Source: Daejeonia sp002484105
GTDB taxonomy: Bacteria; Bacteroidota; Bacteroidia; Flavobacteriales; Weeksellaceae
DNA length: 64,000 nucleotides
NCBI RefSeq assembly: GCF_051175565.1
Contig: NZ_CP195105.1
Coordinates: 1,860,001 to 1,924,000 of the forward strand
Reading direction: 5' to 3'
The notes under the pieces were generated by a model. It was not told the DNA's origin and ran no database searches. It worked only from the letters and a program-made list of their open reading frames with translations. Each line of letters opens with the position of its first letter. Position 1 is the stretch's first letter. The position numbers and the translations under genes were made by a program. This document shows positions 53,839 through 61,531 of this stretch, piece after piece.

Positions 53839-54372
53839 ATGATATATACAGAAAATGAAGTGTTCGACTTAATTCTAAACGGTGAGTATATGCCCAAAGT
53901 CGTTCTCATGTGTGGACTGTCAGGATCCGGAAAAACCACATTCGCAAAACAGTTAGAATGTTATGGTTTTCATAGGCTATCGGTCGATGAAGAAATATGG
54001 AATAACTATGGTCAGTTCGGAATAGATTATGCTGAAGAAGAATATGATAAGCTATCAGCTTTAGCAGAAAAGGCACTGTTTATTCAGTTTTTGGAACTTC
54101 TAAAATCCAAACGGAATATAGTAGTAGACTTTAGCTTTTGGCAAAAGGAAAAGCGTAACGAGTTTAAGCGGATAGTGGAAACAAACCACGGAAAGTGGTT
54201 TCTTGTTTATATGAACCCTCCTATTTCGGCAATAAAAAACAGACTGAAAATTAGAAATAAAACTTTTGAGGCAAATGCCGCTTTTCCGATTACAGATTTC
54301 ATCCTAAACAAATATATAGATGGCTTTCAAATTCCCGAACAAGAGAATCAATTGGAAATTGTATCTATATAA
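53839..54372 (+). CDS. P-loop kinase-like ATP-binding protein (AAA_33-type)
   Basis: The start chosen is the ATG at 53839 (MIYTENEVFDLIL), 177 residues; an upstream ATG adds a run of Lys codons over an A-tract. Walker A GLSGSGKTTFAKQLE is near residue 27, and the RLSVDEEIW and NIVVDFSFWQKEKRNEF motifs fit the zeta-toxin/small-molecule-kinase (AAA_33) pattern. The substrate could be a sugar, drug or nucleotide; nothing here decides it. It stands between the frameshifted barrel gene and an AraC gene. Confidence 0.75.
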   Translation: MIYTENEVFDLILNGEYMPKVVLMCGLSGSGKTTFAKQLECYGFHRLSVDEEIWNNYGQFGIDYAEEEYDKLSALAEKALFIQFLELLKSKRNIVVDFSFWQKEKRNEFKRIVETNHGKWFLVYMNPPISAIKNRLKIRNKTFEANAAFPITDFILNKYIDGFQIPEQENQLEIVSI

Positions 54373-54431
54373 ACACAGAAGGGTTGGGATGATTGTGCTT
54401 AATTTTGCTAAATTTGTTAGAAAACCTCAGG

Positions 54432-55223
54432 ATGGATATCAAAATAATACAGCCTGTACCACCCCTCCGAAAGCATATTCGTTTTTTCTTTATAATGGAA
54501 AATACGAGCACTGCTTTTATTGGAAAATTCAAAATAATTCCCGAGGGCGTACCCGGTATGATTTTTCAGGAAAATCCCACGGTCTTTTACGATAAAGACA
54601 AGCAAACATTACCCCAATCTTTCTTATTTGGGCAAGCTACTCAGTACTCACAGCTTACGGCAACGGGTAGTTTTCGAAATATTGGCGTCAGTTTCCAACC
54701 CGCAGCTTTAAGATCTGTTTTCAGAATAGAAGCAATTGAATTAACGCAACGACACACTGACATCAATGATTTAGTTAAAACCACTATAAATGACCAACTT
54801 CTAAATACACAAACATTAGAACAAAAAATAGCGGTTTTAGAACATTTTTTCTTACAACAAACAACAGACTGTAAAGGTGAAAATGATAAAGTAAAATTTG
54901 CGTTAAACCAGTTTCAAAAAGGTCAGGAATTAAAACAGGTGCAAGCCGATTTGAAAATATCAGAACGCTCGTTAGAACGTCTGTTTAAATCATATATAGG
55001 CATTTCCCCAAAGTTGTATTCAAGAATCTGTCGCTTTCAGTCAGCTTTAAAAACGCTAAGAACGGCTAACTTTAATGCTCTTACGGAAATAGCCTATTTA
55101 GAGAATTATTTTGACCAATCTCATTTTATCAGAGATTTTAAATATTTTACAGGCACGACTCCAAAGTCATTTCTTCTTAATGCAAACGAACAATTGCCCA
55201 ATTTTCCGGAATTGAAGTTTTAG
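54432..55223 (+). CDS. AraC-family regulator (DUF6597-type), second copy type
   Basis: The start is the ATG at 54432 (MDIKIIQPVPPLRKHIRFFF), 263 residues. The N-terminal part resembles the regulator at 30632, and the C-terminal AraC domain reads QVQADLKISERSLERLFKSYIGISPKLYSRICRFQSAL and TEIAYLENYFDQSHFIRDFKYF. It precedes a VOC-family gene by 73 bp, which it may control. Ligand unknown. Confidence 0.85.
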   Translation: MDIKIIQPVPPLRKHIRFFFIMENTSTAFIGKFKIIPEGVPGMIFQENPTVFYDKDKQTLPQSFLFGQATQYSQLTATGSFRNIGVSFQPAALRSVFRIEAIELTQRHTDINDLVKTTINDQLLNTQTLEQKIAVLEHFFLQQTTDCKGENDKVKFALNQFQKGQELKQVQADLKISERSLERLFKSYIGISPKLYSRICRFQSALKTLRTANFNALTEIAYLENYFDQSHFIRDFKYFTGTTPKSFLLNANEQLPNFPELKF

Positions 55224-55296
55224 TACTGTCGGTTTTATCCAATTTTCAAAAAACTGGGGACTTTAACTTTGTTGAATTAATCAAAAACAGTTTAAA

Positions 55297-55680
55297 ATGA
55301 AAAGAGTAATTGATTGGTTTGAAATTTATACATCCGATTTTGACAGGGCAAAGAAATTTTACACAACAATATTTGACTGCGGATTTAATGAAACGACAGT
55401 GAACAATGAAAGACACAGCCAAATGAGATATGCCATTTTTGAAAGCAGTGAAAACAAGCAAGAGATTGGCGGTGCGCTTGTTAGAATGGATGAAGCAAAA
55501 CCCGGTATTGGCGGTGTTTTAATTTATTTTGCAACCGAAGAAATCAATACAGCATTAAACCGTGTTGAAGCTGCCGGCGGAAAAGTTATTCGTCGAAAGT
55601 TGAACGTGGGGGATTTTGGTTATATTGCTTTAATAGAAGATACAGAGGGGAATATGATTGGATTACATGCTAAAAAATAG
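55297..55680 (+). CDS. VOC/glyoxalase-family protein
   Basis: A 127-residue single-domain VOC protein: MKRVIDWFEIYTSDFDRAKKFYTTIFDCGF at the start, GIGGVLIYFATEEINTALNRVEAAGGKVIRRK in the middle and EDTEGNMIGLHAKK at the end. The metal-binding positions (Glu/His/His) are partly present (final Glu and His). It may act as a glyoxalase-type enzyme or as a drug-binding resistance protein; neither is proven. It follows an AraC gene and stands 43 bp before methyltransferase copy 2. Confidence 0.85.
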   Translation: MKRVIDWFEIYTSDFDRAKKFYTTIFDCGFNETTVNNERHSQMRYAIFESSENKQEIGGALVRMDEAKPGIGGVLIYFATEEINTALNRVEAAGGKVIRRKLNVGDFGYIALIEDTEGNMIGLHAKK

Positions 55681-55722
55681 CTTCATTGTAATTACGTTTG
55701 ATATTAATTATAAAATAAGGAA

Positions 55723-56574
55723 ATGGGAATAGATAAAGTCATAAAGCCGGATAATACCGCAGTAAGAACCGCATTATGGAGAGCGTTACACGTTCAGACA
55801 GATGCAAAACCTCATATATTTGAAGATGAAATAGGATTCAAGTTAATTGAACCTGATGATGATTGGCAGGAACGTCCTGACATGAAATATACCAAGCGGC
55901 TGCGGGCTTCTATCGTAGCCCGTTCACGTTTTATTGAAGATATAGCTAAAGGGCAAATTGAAAAAGGAGTAAAACAATACGTTTTGCTTGGTGCAGGATT
56001 GGATAGTTTTGCCCAACGGAACACGGCCATAAGTTCCTATGTTGATATTTATGAAATTGACCAGCACGATACTTTGACTTGGAAAGAAGAAAAGCTGATT
56101 GAAAACGGCTATAAAATCCCCGGCAATCTTCACTTTGTACCTGTCGATTTTGAAATCTCATCTTGGTGGGACGAGCTATTAAATAAAGGTTTTAATGTTG
56201 AACAAAGGGCTTTTGTATCTTGTATCGGTGTTACGCTTTATCTTACCAAAGAAGCGATTACCGACACACTGAAAAAAATGACTTTGCTTGCACCTGGTTC
56301 TACTATTGCAATGGCCTTTTATCTGCCATTGGAATTACTTGATGAAGAAGACAAGCCATTAATGGAAATGTCGATAAAAGGAGCGGCAGCTTCAGGTACT
56401 CCTTTTGTAAGTTTTTTCTCGGTTGAAGAAATTATAAAACTCGCTGAAAAAGTAGGTTTAAAAGAAATACAGACAATCTCCACAAAAGATATGACGGAAA
56501 AATACTTTAAGAACAGAACCGACAACCTTCTACCAGCAAGCGGAGAATTTTTTTTAGTGGCAAAGACCTTATAA
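55723..56574 (+). CDS. SAM-dependent methyltransferase, LCM-type (copy 2)
   Basis: A 283-residue paralog of the methyltransferase at 42700, one residue longer, with the same motif I (KQYVLLGAGLDSFAQRN) and VDIYEIDQHDTLTWKEE. It opens the second methyltransferase/Crp-Fnr/deformylase unit. Homology to copy 1 begins about 47 bp upstream of the start (AATAGCTTCAT), so the duplicated piece includes the leader. Divergence is moderate, consistent with separate histories rather than recent duplication. Substrate unknown. Confidence 0.85.
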   Translation: MGIDKVIKPDNTAVRTALWRALHVQTDAKPHIFEDEIGFKLIEPDDDWQERPDMKYTKRLRASIVARSRFIEDIAKGQIEKGVKQYVLLGAGLDSFAQRNTAISSYVDIYEIDQHDTLTWKEEKLIENGYKIPGNLHFVPVDFEISSWWDELLNKGFNVEQRAFVSCIGVTLYLTKEAITDTLKKMTLLAPGSTIAMAFYLPLELLDEEDKPLMEMSIKGAAASGTPFVSFFSVEEIIKLAEKVGLKEIQTISTKDMTEKYFKNRTDNLLPASGEFFLVAKTL

Positions 56575-56761
56575 AACATGAAAAAGAATAGTTCCTTGCA
56601 ACCAATATGTAGTGATATAAAATGGCTGAAAGCAATGTTTTTACTGGTGTTTTACCCTAGACTAACAAAGTTATGAGATATCCGCACAAAACCGGTTTAT
56701 TATAAAAATGCTAAATTTGTATCTCCTTTCCTTAAAGACAGACTAAAAAGAGAATATTTTT

Positions 56762-57328
56762 ATGGGGCACATCAGAGAATACTACGAGCGGATAATAAAA
56801 TTACAGGAAACAGAATGGGAGTTTATGGCTTCCCACTTTGACAGGAGGTTTTTTGCCAAGAACGAAATCATCACACAGCGGGGCGAAACAGAAAACTATC
56901 TTTTCTTTGTGGAAACAGGCATCGTTAGGTTTTATATTCCCCATGATGAAAACGAACTGACTTTTAATTTCTGTTTTGATAAAGAATTTACCTGTGCTTA
57001 CAATTCATTCCTGACCCAGACACCATCTGAATACGAATTGCAGGCATTGACGGAAACCGTGGTTTGGCAAATATCTTATGATGATTTGCAAAAAGTGTAT
57101 GCAGAGACCAAAGCGGGAAACTATTTAGGGCGTTTTGTGTCGGAGAAACTGTTTTTGCAAAAAAGCAAAAGAGAATTATCGCTTTTAAAACATACGGCAA
57201 AAGAAAGGTATCTAAACCTGTTCAATGAACAACCCGATATTTTAAAATTTATTCCATTAAAATATGTTGCTTCCTATATCGGGATAACACCACAGGCGCT
57301 GAGCCGGATTCGTAGACAAATATTATAG
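56762..57328 (+). CDS. Crp/Fnr-family regulator (copy 2)
   Basis: A 188-residue paralog of the protein at 43722 with the same start (MGHIREYYERIIKLQETEWE) and the same C-terminal helix-turn-helix (LKYVASYIGITPQALSRIRRQ). The gap to the methyltransferase has the same length class and similar sequence as in unit 1. The repeated CTTAACATAGGTTCATTG motif follows at 57373. Probably the regulator of the adjacent deformylase, but this is inferred from location only. Confidence 0.86.
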   Translation: MGHIREYYERIIKLQETEWEFMASHFDRRFFAKNEIITQRGETENYLFFVETGIVRFYIPHDENELTFNFCFDKEFTCAYNSFLTQTPSEYELQALTETVVWQISYDDLQKVYAETKAGNYLGRFVSEKLFLQKSKRELSLLKHTAKERYLNLFNEQPDILKFIPLKYVASYIGITPQALSRIRRQIL

Positions 57329-57370
57329 CAATCTCGAACGTCGTTGAAAATCAACGAAAAACCTGCGTAA

Positions 57371-57394
57371 ATACTTAACATAGGTTCATTGCCT
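57371..57394 (+). promoter_or_regulatory. Repeated operator-like motif, copy 3 (deformylase 2)
   Basis: CTTAACATAGGTTCATTGCC, about 45 bp before the second deformylase gene and in the same relation as at copy 1. Confidence 0.6.
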
Positions 57395-57438
57395 ACCATG
57401 TTTATTCTTTGGAAATTTGCTGAAAAATCCAAAGAATA

Positions 57439-58023
57439 ATGAAACGATCCATCTTAGCATACGGACACCATATCTTAAAACAGAAATGCAACGACATCGA
57501 AAAGGATTATCCTGAATTGGATAAATTAATTGCCGATATGTGGGAAACTATGGAAAATGCCAATGGTTGCGGATTGGCATCTCCACAGATAGGACTTCCA
57601 GTTAGATTGTTTATCGTGGACAGTAAATCAACTTTTGATAGCCTCGGAGAAGAAGACAGAAAGTTTTACTTCCCCCAAGATGATAAAGGCATAATGGAAA
57701 CTTTTATCAATGCCAAAATCATCCAACGGTCTGAAGAACTTTGGGAAGACGAAGAGGGCTGTTTAAGTATTCCAAATTTATTCTACAAAGTAAAGCGGAA
57801 TTGGGCGATAACGATTGAATATTATAATCGAAATTTTGAAAAGCAAATCCGTACATTCAGTGGAACGACCGCGCGAATGATACAGCACGAATACGACCAT
57901 ACCGAGGGAGTTCTCTACCTCGATTATCTCAAGCCTTTAACAAAAAGGCTTATGGCTTCCAAACTTCAAAAAATCCTAAAAGGTCAAATTGTACCAGCCT
58001 ATCCCATGAACTTCATACAATAG
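57439..58023 (+). CDS. def: Peptide deformylase (copy 2)
   Basis: A 194-residue deformylase with the motifs GCGLASPQIG (residues 43-52), EGCLSIPN near 112 and QHEYDHTEG near 149. The catalytic residues are intact, as in copy 1, but the proteins differ through the middle (KFYFPQDDKGIMETF against IYFEKNDSGIKEIF). It ends the second three-gene unit and is followed by a GNAT acetyltransferase gene. Both copies appear functional. Confidence 0.92.
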   Translation: MKRSILAYGHHILKQKCNDIEKDYPELDKLIADMWETMENANGCGLASPQIGLPVRLFIVDSKSTFDSLGEEDRKFYFPQDDKGIMETFINAKIIQRSEELWEDEEGCLSIPNLFYKVKRNWAITIEYYNRNFEKQIRTFSGTTARMIQHEYDHTEGVLYLDYLKPLTKRLMASKLQKILKGQIVPAYPMNFIQ

Positions 58024-58053
58024 AAAAAGCAACCATTTTAAACATACTTACTT

Positions 58054-58584
58054 ATGATAAATATTAGAAAAGCCGACATAGATGACGTGATAACTATTTC
58101 AAAATTGGGACGTATAACATTTTCAGATACGTTTGAGTCTTTTTTCAACGACAAGAACGACCTGTTGGATTACTTGGAAGACATTTTTTCGGAAAAAAGG
58201 ATTCATGACAGTATACTAAAAGCGGAATCCATTTATTGGATTGCTTTCTACGATAGCATTCCTGTTGGTTATGCGAAAGTTAAACTGGACTTCACAAGCC
58301 AATTGATAATCCCACCAAATACGTGCTATCTTGATAAGATTTATGTCGTAAAAAAATTTATAAGCAAAGGAATCGGTAAAGAACTGCATAAAATTTTAAT
58401 GCAAGAAATAATTGCTTTGAAATATCAGCGTATTTGGCTCTCTGTATTAAAAGAGAATCAAAAGGCAATAAATTTTTATCACAAAAAGGGCTATCAGATA
58501 ATAAGTCAGTATTCACAAAACATTGGTTCTCAGAAATTCGACTTTTTTGTAATGGCACTGAATTTAGACGAAAAAGCTACATGA
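58054..58584 (+). CDS. GNAT-family N-acetyltransferase
   Basis: A 176-residue acetyltransferase (MINIRKADIDDVITISKLG). The acetyl-CoA-binding motif A is in KIYVVKKFISKGIGKELHKILMQE near residue 101, and SVLKENQKAINFYHKKGYQI near 133 is the conserved C-terminal part. It transfers an acetyl group to an amine of an unknown substrate. The gene follows the second deformylase by 30 bp and may be co-transcribed. A role in antibiotic modification or protein N-acetylation cannot be decided. Confidence 0.85.
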   Translation: MINIRKADIDDVITISKLGRITFSDTFESFFNDKNDLLDYLEDIFSEKRIHDSILKAESIYWIAFYDSIPVGYAKVKLDFTSQLIIPPNTCYLDKIYVVKKFISKGIGKELHKILMQEIIALKYQRIWLSVLKENQKAINFYHKKGYQIISQYSQNIGSQKFDFFVMALNLDEKAT

Positions 58585-58691
58585 GTTTGCATACGGGGGC
58601 GCTGTTTGTAACTTCTATTTTGTCATTCACCCTTGAGATAAATAAGTTGCTATTGAAGTTGTTTCGGAACCCCGGTCTGATAAACAGAAAC

Positions 58692-58932
58692 ATGAAAACA
58701 GTAGAAAATTTTAGCACAGTACAACACTGTCTACAAAATTAACTTCGACCTTGAAGACGAAGAAAATATCCTTAGGATTGAGGCTAATAAAATTGAGGTT
58801 GAAACTGCCGATATAATCAAGTATATAATTGAATTGAGGTATAACTGTAAGCGAATAGAACAACTTTTAGCGAATTCTTATGTAATAATTTTCAAAGAAA
58901 TATTCAACAGATTGAAAACTGATACCCCGTAA
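58692..58932 (+). pseudogene. Small frameshifted gene remnant
   Basis: From the ATG at 58692 (MKTVENFSTVQH) a one-base shift near 58730 leads to a frame reading KINFDLEDEENILRIEANKI, EVETADIIKYIIELRYNCKR and ending KTDTP before TAA at 58930-58932. Codon pattern and acidic/helical character look protein-like, but no family is recognised. It sits in the 424 bp between the GNAT and RteC genes; the rest of that stretch is empty. Confidence 0.4.
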
Positions 58933-59008
58933 CAATGCTTGTTGGGTTTGTCAGTGATTACAATGATGAAAGTTGTCTATTAGAAAATAAGACATTAGAC
59001 AAAGTGAA

Positions 59009-59854
59009 ATGACATCTTCATTAAATCATATCATCTCGGAGATACAGCGAAAAGAAAATGCTATTTCGCTGTCTGCATCTAATGAAATTGATGAAGCATA
59101 TCAAACGACGATATACCTGCAAGAATACTTATGGTCAATAAGAGAGGATATTACCCAGCAGGGCTTTAAAAACCATTGGGAGGAAATCAATTTCTTTCGC
59201 AACATTAAGCCATATATTCTCTCCAAACTCATTTACCACAATAAAATATTTCGCATACAGACAGCTTGTCCTGTTGATGGAGGAAAGATGTACGCAAGTT
59301 ATTTTTCAGAACAATTAAGGGAATTAAAACAGGAATACAGGGAGCATATCTATAATTCCGATTTTTACAGATATTACCGTTCAGGAAGAACAGACCGTGA
59401 TGAAACTTACTTTAGGTTGGGCAACATTAATTTCCACGATGGACTGAATAGCTTCGTCTTTGAAATTGACCCTCTGTTTTCAACCTACTATGATTACAAA
59501 GTGGCTCGGATAATAGCAAATGAGCTACTCTATACCTACATACTCCAAAAAATCAATAATGATGAAATAGCAGGCTCTCTTTCTGCAAGGGATATTTCAT
59601 CCGATGGTATTCTTTGGACGAACAGTAAAAATGCCTTGATAGAACTGATTTATGCGCTGTATGCACATGGTTCTCTTTCCTACGGTAAAATAGGTATAAG
59701 AAAAATCAGTTTAGTGTTAGAAAGATTATTTCAGATTACCTTAGGGGATTTGCATAATGCTTTCCACCGAATGAAATATCGTGCCGGTTCCCGAACCGCA
59801 TTTTTAGACCAACTGAAATCTTCTTTGGAAGAATATATGGACAAAGATTTATAA
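59009..59854 (+). CDS. RteC-like transfer/excision regulator
   Basis: A 281-residue protein starting MTSSLNHIISEIQRKENAIS, with YYRSGRTDRDETYFRLGNINFHDGLNSFVFEIDPLF in the middle and a C-terminal basic helical part (RKISLVLERLFQITLGDLHNAFHRMKYRAGSRTAFLDQL). This is the RteC pattern of Bacteroidota conjugative elements, where RteC controls excision in response to tetracycline signals through RteA/RteB. Neither rteA nor rteB is in the window. The gene is at the far end from the recombinase and is followed by structured region B. Confidence 0.85.
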   Translation: MTSSLNHIISEIQRKENAISLSASNEIDEAYQTTIYLQEYLWSIREDITQQGFKNHWEEINFFRNIKPYILSKLIYHNKIFRIQTACPVDGGKMYASYFSEQLRELKQEYREHIYNSDFYRYYRSGRTDRDETYFRLGNINFHDGLNSFVFEIDPLFSTYYDYKVARIIANELLYTYILQKINNDEIAGSLSARDISSDGILWTNSKNALIELIYALYAHGSLSYGKIGIRKISLVLERLFQITLGDLHNAFHRMKYRAGSRTAFLDQLKSSLEEYMDKDL

Positions 59855-59872
59855 AGGTGACAAAACAAACAA

Positions 59873-60010
59873 AAAGGTAAGCAAAGCTAACGGATAACGA
59901 TAACTGCGCACGCATAATGGCTTCGCCACCCTTCGGGACTTATAGTGCTTCGTTATCTTATATCCGTTAGTAGAAAGGCTTTCTTTTTTTCTGTTTTTTT
60001 CTTTTGGAGT
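59873..60010. ncRNA. Structured RNA-like region, copy B
   Basis: CTAACGG (59887-59893) pairs with CCGTTAG (59964-59970), ATAACG (59894-59899) with CGTTAT (59951-59956), and GCAC (59908-59911) with GTGC (59945-59948). Inside are GGC-TTC-GCC and CCC-TTC-GGG hairpins. The core GCATAATGG and CCACCCTTCGGGACTTAT and the flanking AAAAAGGTA and T-run sequences match copy A at 33.5 kb, while the outer arms differ in sequence but still pair. It lies 19 bp after the RteC stop. Confidence 0.55.
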
Positions 60011-60022
60011 GAATTTTAGTTT

Positions 60023-60127
60023 TTAATATTCCATAGCAGTAACTTCCACACTTAGGGAGGTTAACCTTTCTAAATCCTCAAGAAAATGTTTCGATATTTG
60101 TTCGGTTTCGGCTACTTTTAAACCTTG
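60023..60127 (-). pseudogene. C-terminal coding remnant before the IS630 element
   Basis: The minus strand reads QGLKVAETEQISKHFLEDLE then RLTSLSVEVTAMEY and a stop at 60023-60025. It is 34 codons with no start, a protein-like tail of a lost gene. The family is not recognised. The remaining sequence to 60221 holds nothing I can name. Confidence 0.3.
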
Positions 60128-60221
60128 TTAATCATTTGATTTACAGGGTTTTATTTTGTTTTGAACTCTCGTTTTGCCGACATTTTGCAGAAAAATGAAA
60201 CAAAAACTATTTTGCAGATTA

Positions 60222-61328
60222 TTAACCCGACGGAAAACAAAGGTAACATTTTATGCGGCATACAGAATTGATTGATGTTTGAAGTATTTGACAATTCTAT
60301 TAGGGCTTTCACTTAACATTTCCATATGGTTTAGTACATTTGTTTGTAATGTTTCTTTGTCTCTCGGTGATTTCTTAGCCGACAAACCTTGTTTGAGGTC
60401 ACAATTCAGATATTCATCGGGATTGCGTTCCGGAGAATAGGATGGCAGAAAGAATAAAGTAATCTTCTCTTTATGTTCTTCTACCCATTGTTTTACGATT
60501 TTGCTGTGATGCACTCGCAGATTATCTAATATCAGATAGATCTTTTTTGATGAGGACTTGATAAGTTGCTGCATAAATTCTATGAATCTTTCAGCATTCA
60601 TCGTATCGGAATAAATCATAAACTGTACTTTCCCCTGATTGGTAATGGCTGATACCATATTGACCGAAAAGCGTTTGGACATGCTTTTCTTTACGGGTGT
60701 TTTTCCTTTGGGTGCGTAGCTTCTGCCGTGGTTGCATTGGTTCTTTACGCCCGTCTCATCTCCCCAATAAATCTCTGCGTTCTCTTGCTTTGCAGATTCT
60801 TTTATGACAGGATAATCTTCGTCCAACCACTTTTGCACTTTTTTAGGGCATTGCTCATAGGCCATCTTCTTAGGTTTTTGTGGGGTAAACCCCCATTTGC
60901 GCAGGTAATCACCCATCGTGTTGATGGATAATACAATGCTAAATTCCCGCTCTACAAGTTCCTTTACTGCTTTACGTGTCCACAGGGCAAAGTCAAGTTT
61001 CAGTTGGTCAGGCATCTTATCAATAATCATTTTCTGAATCGATTTTTCCTGAGTGTCGCTTAACAGTTTCTTGTCCTGCGATCTACTTCCTACTTTTTGG
61101 GATTGCAAACCTTTCAACCCTTTTGTTTTGTACAAATTGTGCCATTTGCAGATGGTTTCCTTTTTAGTCCCGATGATCGCGGCTACTTCATACTGCTTCT
61201 TCCCTGATTTTAAAAGTGCTATTGCTCTTTTACGAAGCCCAAATCGCTCTGGTTCAGGCATCCTCCTAAAGTCTTCTTTTTCCATGTCTCTAAGATACAA
61301 AAAATACTTTAGTTTACCGTGTGGTTAA
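60222..61328 (-). mobile_element. IS630-like insertion sequence with TA target duplication
   Basis: Imperfect terminal inverted repeats TTAACCCGACGGAAAACAAA (left) and TTAACCACACGGTAAACTAA (right, reverse complement) bound 1107 bp. TA stands at both outer flanks (60220-60221, 61329-61330), the mark of IS630-family insertion. The single transposase gene fills it on the minus strand. Confidence 0.85.
60251..61285 (-). CDS. IS630-family transposase
   Basis: The start is taken at 61285 (MEKEDFRRMPEPERFGLRKR), 344 residues. An N-terminal helix-turn-helix (QYEVAAIIGTKKETICKWHNLYKTKGLKGL) and a winged-helix region are followed by the DDE domain: IYWGDETGVKNQCNHG with the first Asp near 175, IYLILDNLRVHHSK with the second near 255, and PSYSPERNPDEYLNCDLKQ with the final Glu near 292. 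All three catalytic acids are present, so the element may be active. It would mobilise the 1107-bp IS around it. Confidence 0.92.
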   Translation of the reverse strand: MEKEDFRRMPEPERFGLRKRAIALLKSGKKQYEVAAIIGTKKETICKWHNLYKTKGLKGLQSQKVGSRSQDKKLLSDTQEKSIQKMIIDKMPDQLKLDFALWTRKAVKELVEREFSIVLSINTMGDYLRKWGFTPQKPKKMAYEQCPKKVQKWLDEDYPVIKESAKQENAEIYWGDETGVKNQCNHGRSYAPKGKTPVKKSMSKRFSVNMVSAITNQGKVQFMIYSDTMNAERFIEFMQQLIKSSSKKIYLILDNLRVHHSKIVKQWVEEHKEKITLFFLPSYSPERNPDEYLNCDLKQGLSAKKSPRDKETLQTNVLNHMEMLSESPNRIVKYFKHQSILYAA

Positions 61329-61531
61329 TAAAAAACAAAAATCTCAAAGATACTCAAAATTGAAAGCAATTCACAACTTCCATCTTGCATGTCCGCCCAC
61401 TCTTACCGTTGTGTTATATCTCAATTTTTGTTATTTCGTGGCTATTTAGTCCCTTGCAATAATACTTAAATGCTTTTTTTATTTGTTAGGGTGTGATGTT
61501 TTCTGCTTTCATGAAATTACTGTTTTTGAAT

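Larger units (their letters stand above)
28508..60221. mobile_element. Mosaic integrative mobilizable element at tRNA-Arg
   Basis: The segment from the tRNA 3' end carries a large serine recombinase, DUF3408 protein, MobC-like accessory protein, relaxase, coupling protein and RteC, with many cargo genes, regulators and resistance-type genes between. No T4SS (Tra) genes are present, so it is better called mobilizable than conjugative. The left edge is supported by the recombinase-tRNA overlap. The right edge is uncertain: I could not find a second copy of the tRNA 3' end, and IS630- and IS4-like elements follow at 60-63 kb before a chromosomal gene. Two diverged copies of a 2.3 kb module and of the coupling-protein 3' end suggest two fused elements. 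Confidence 0.6.
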
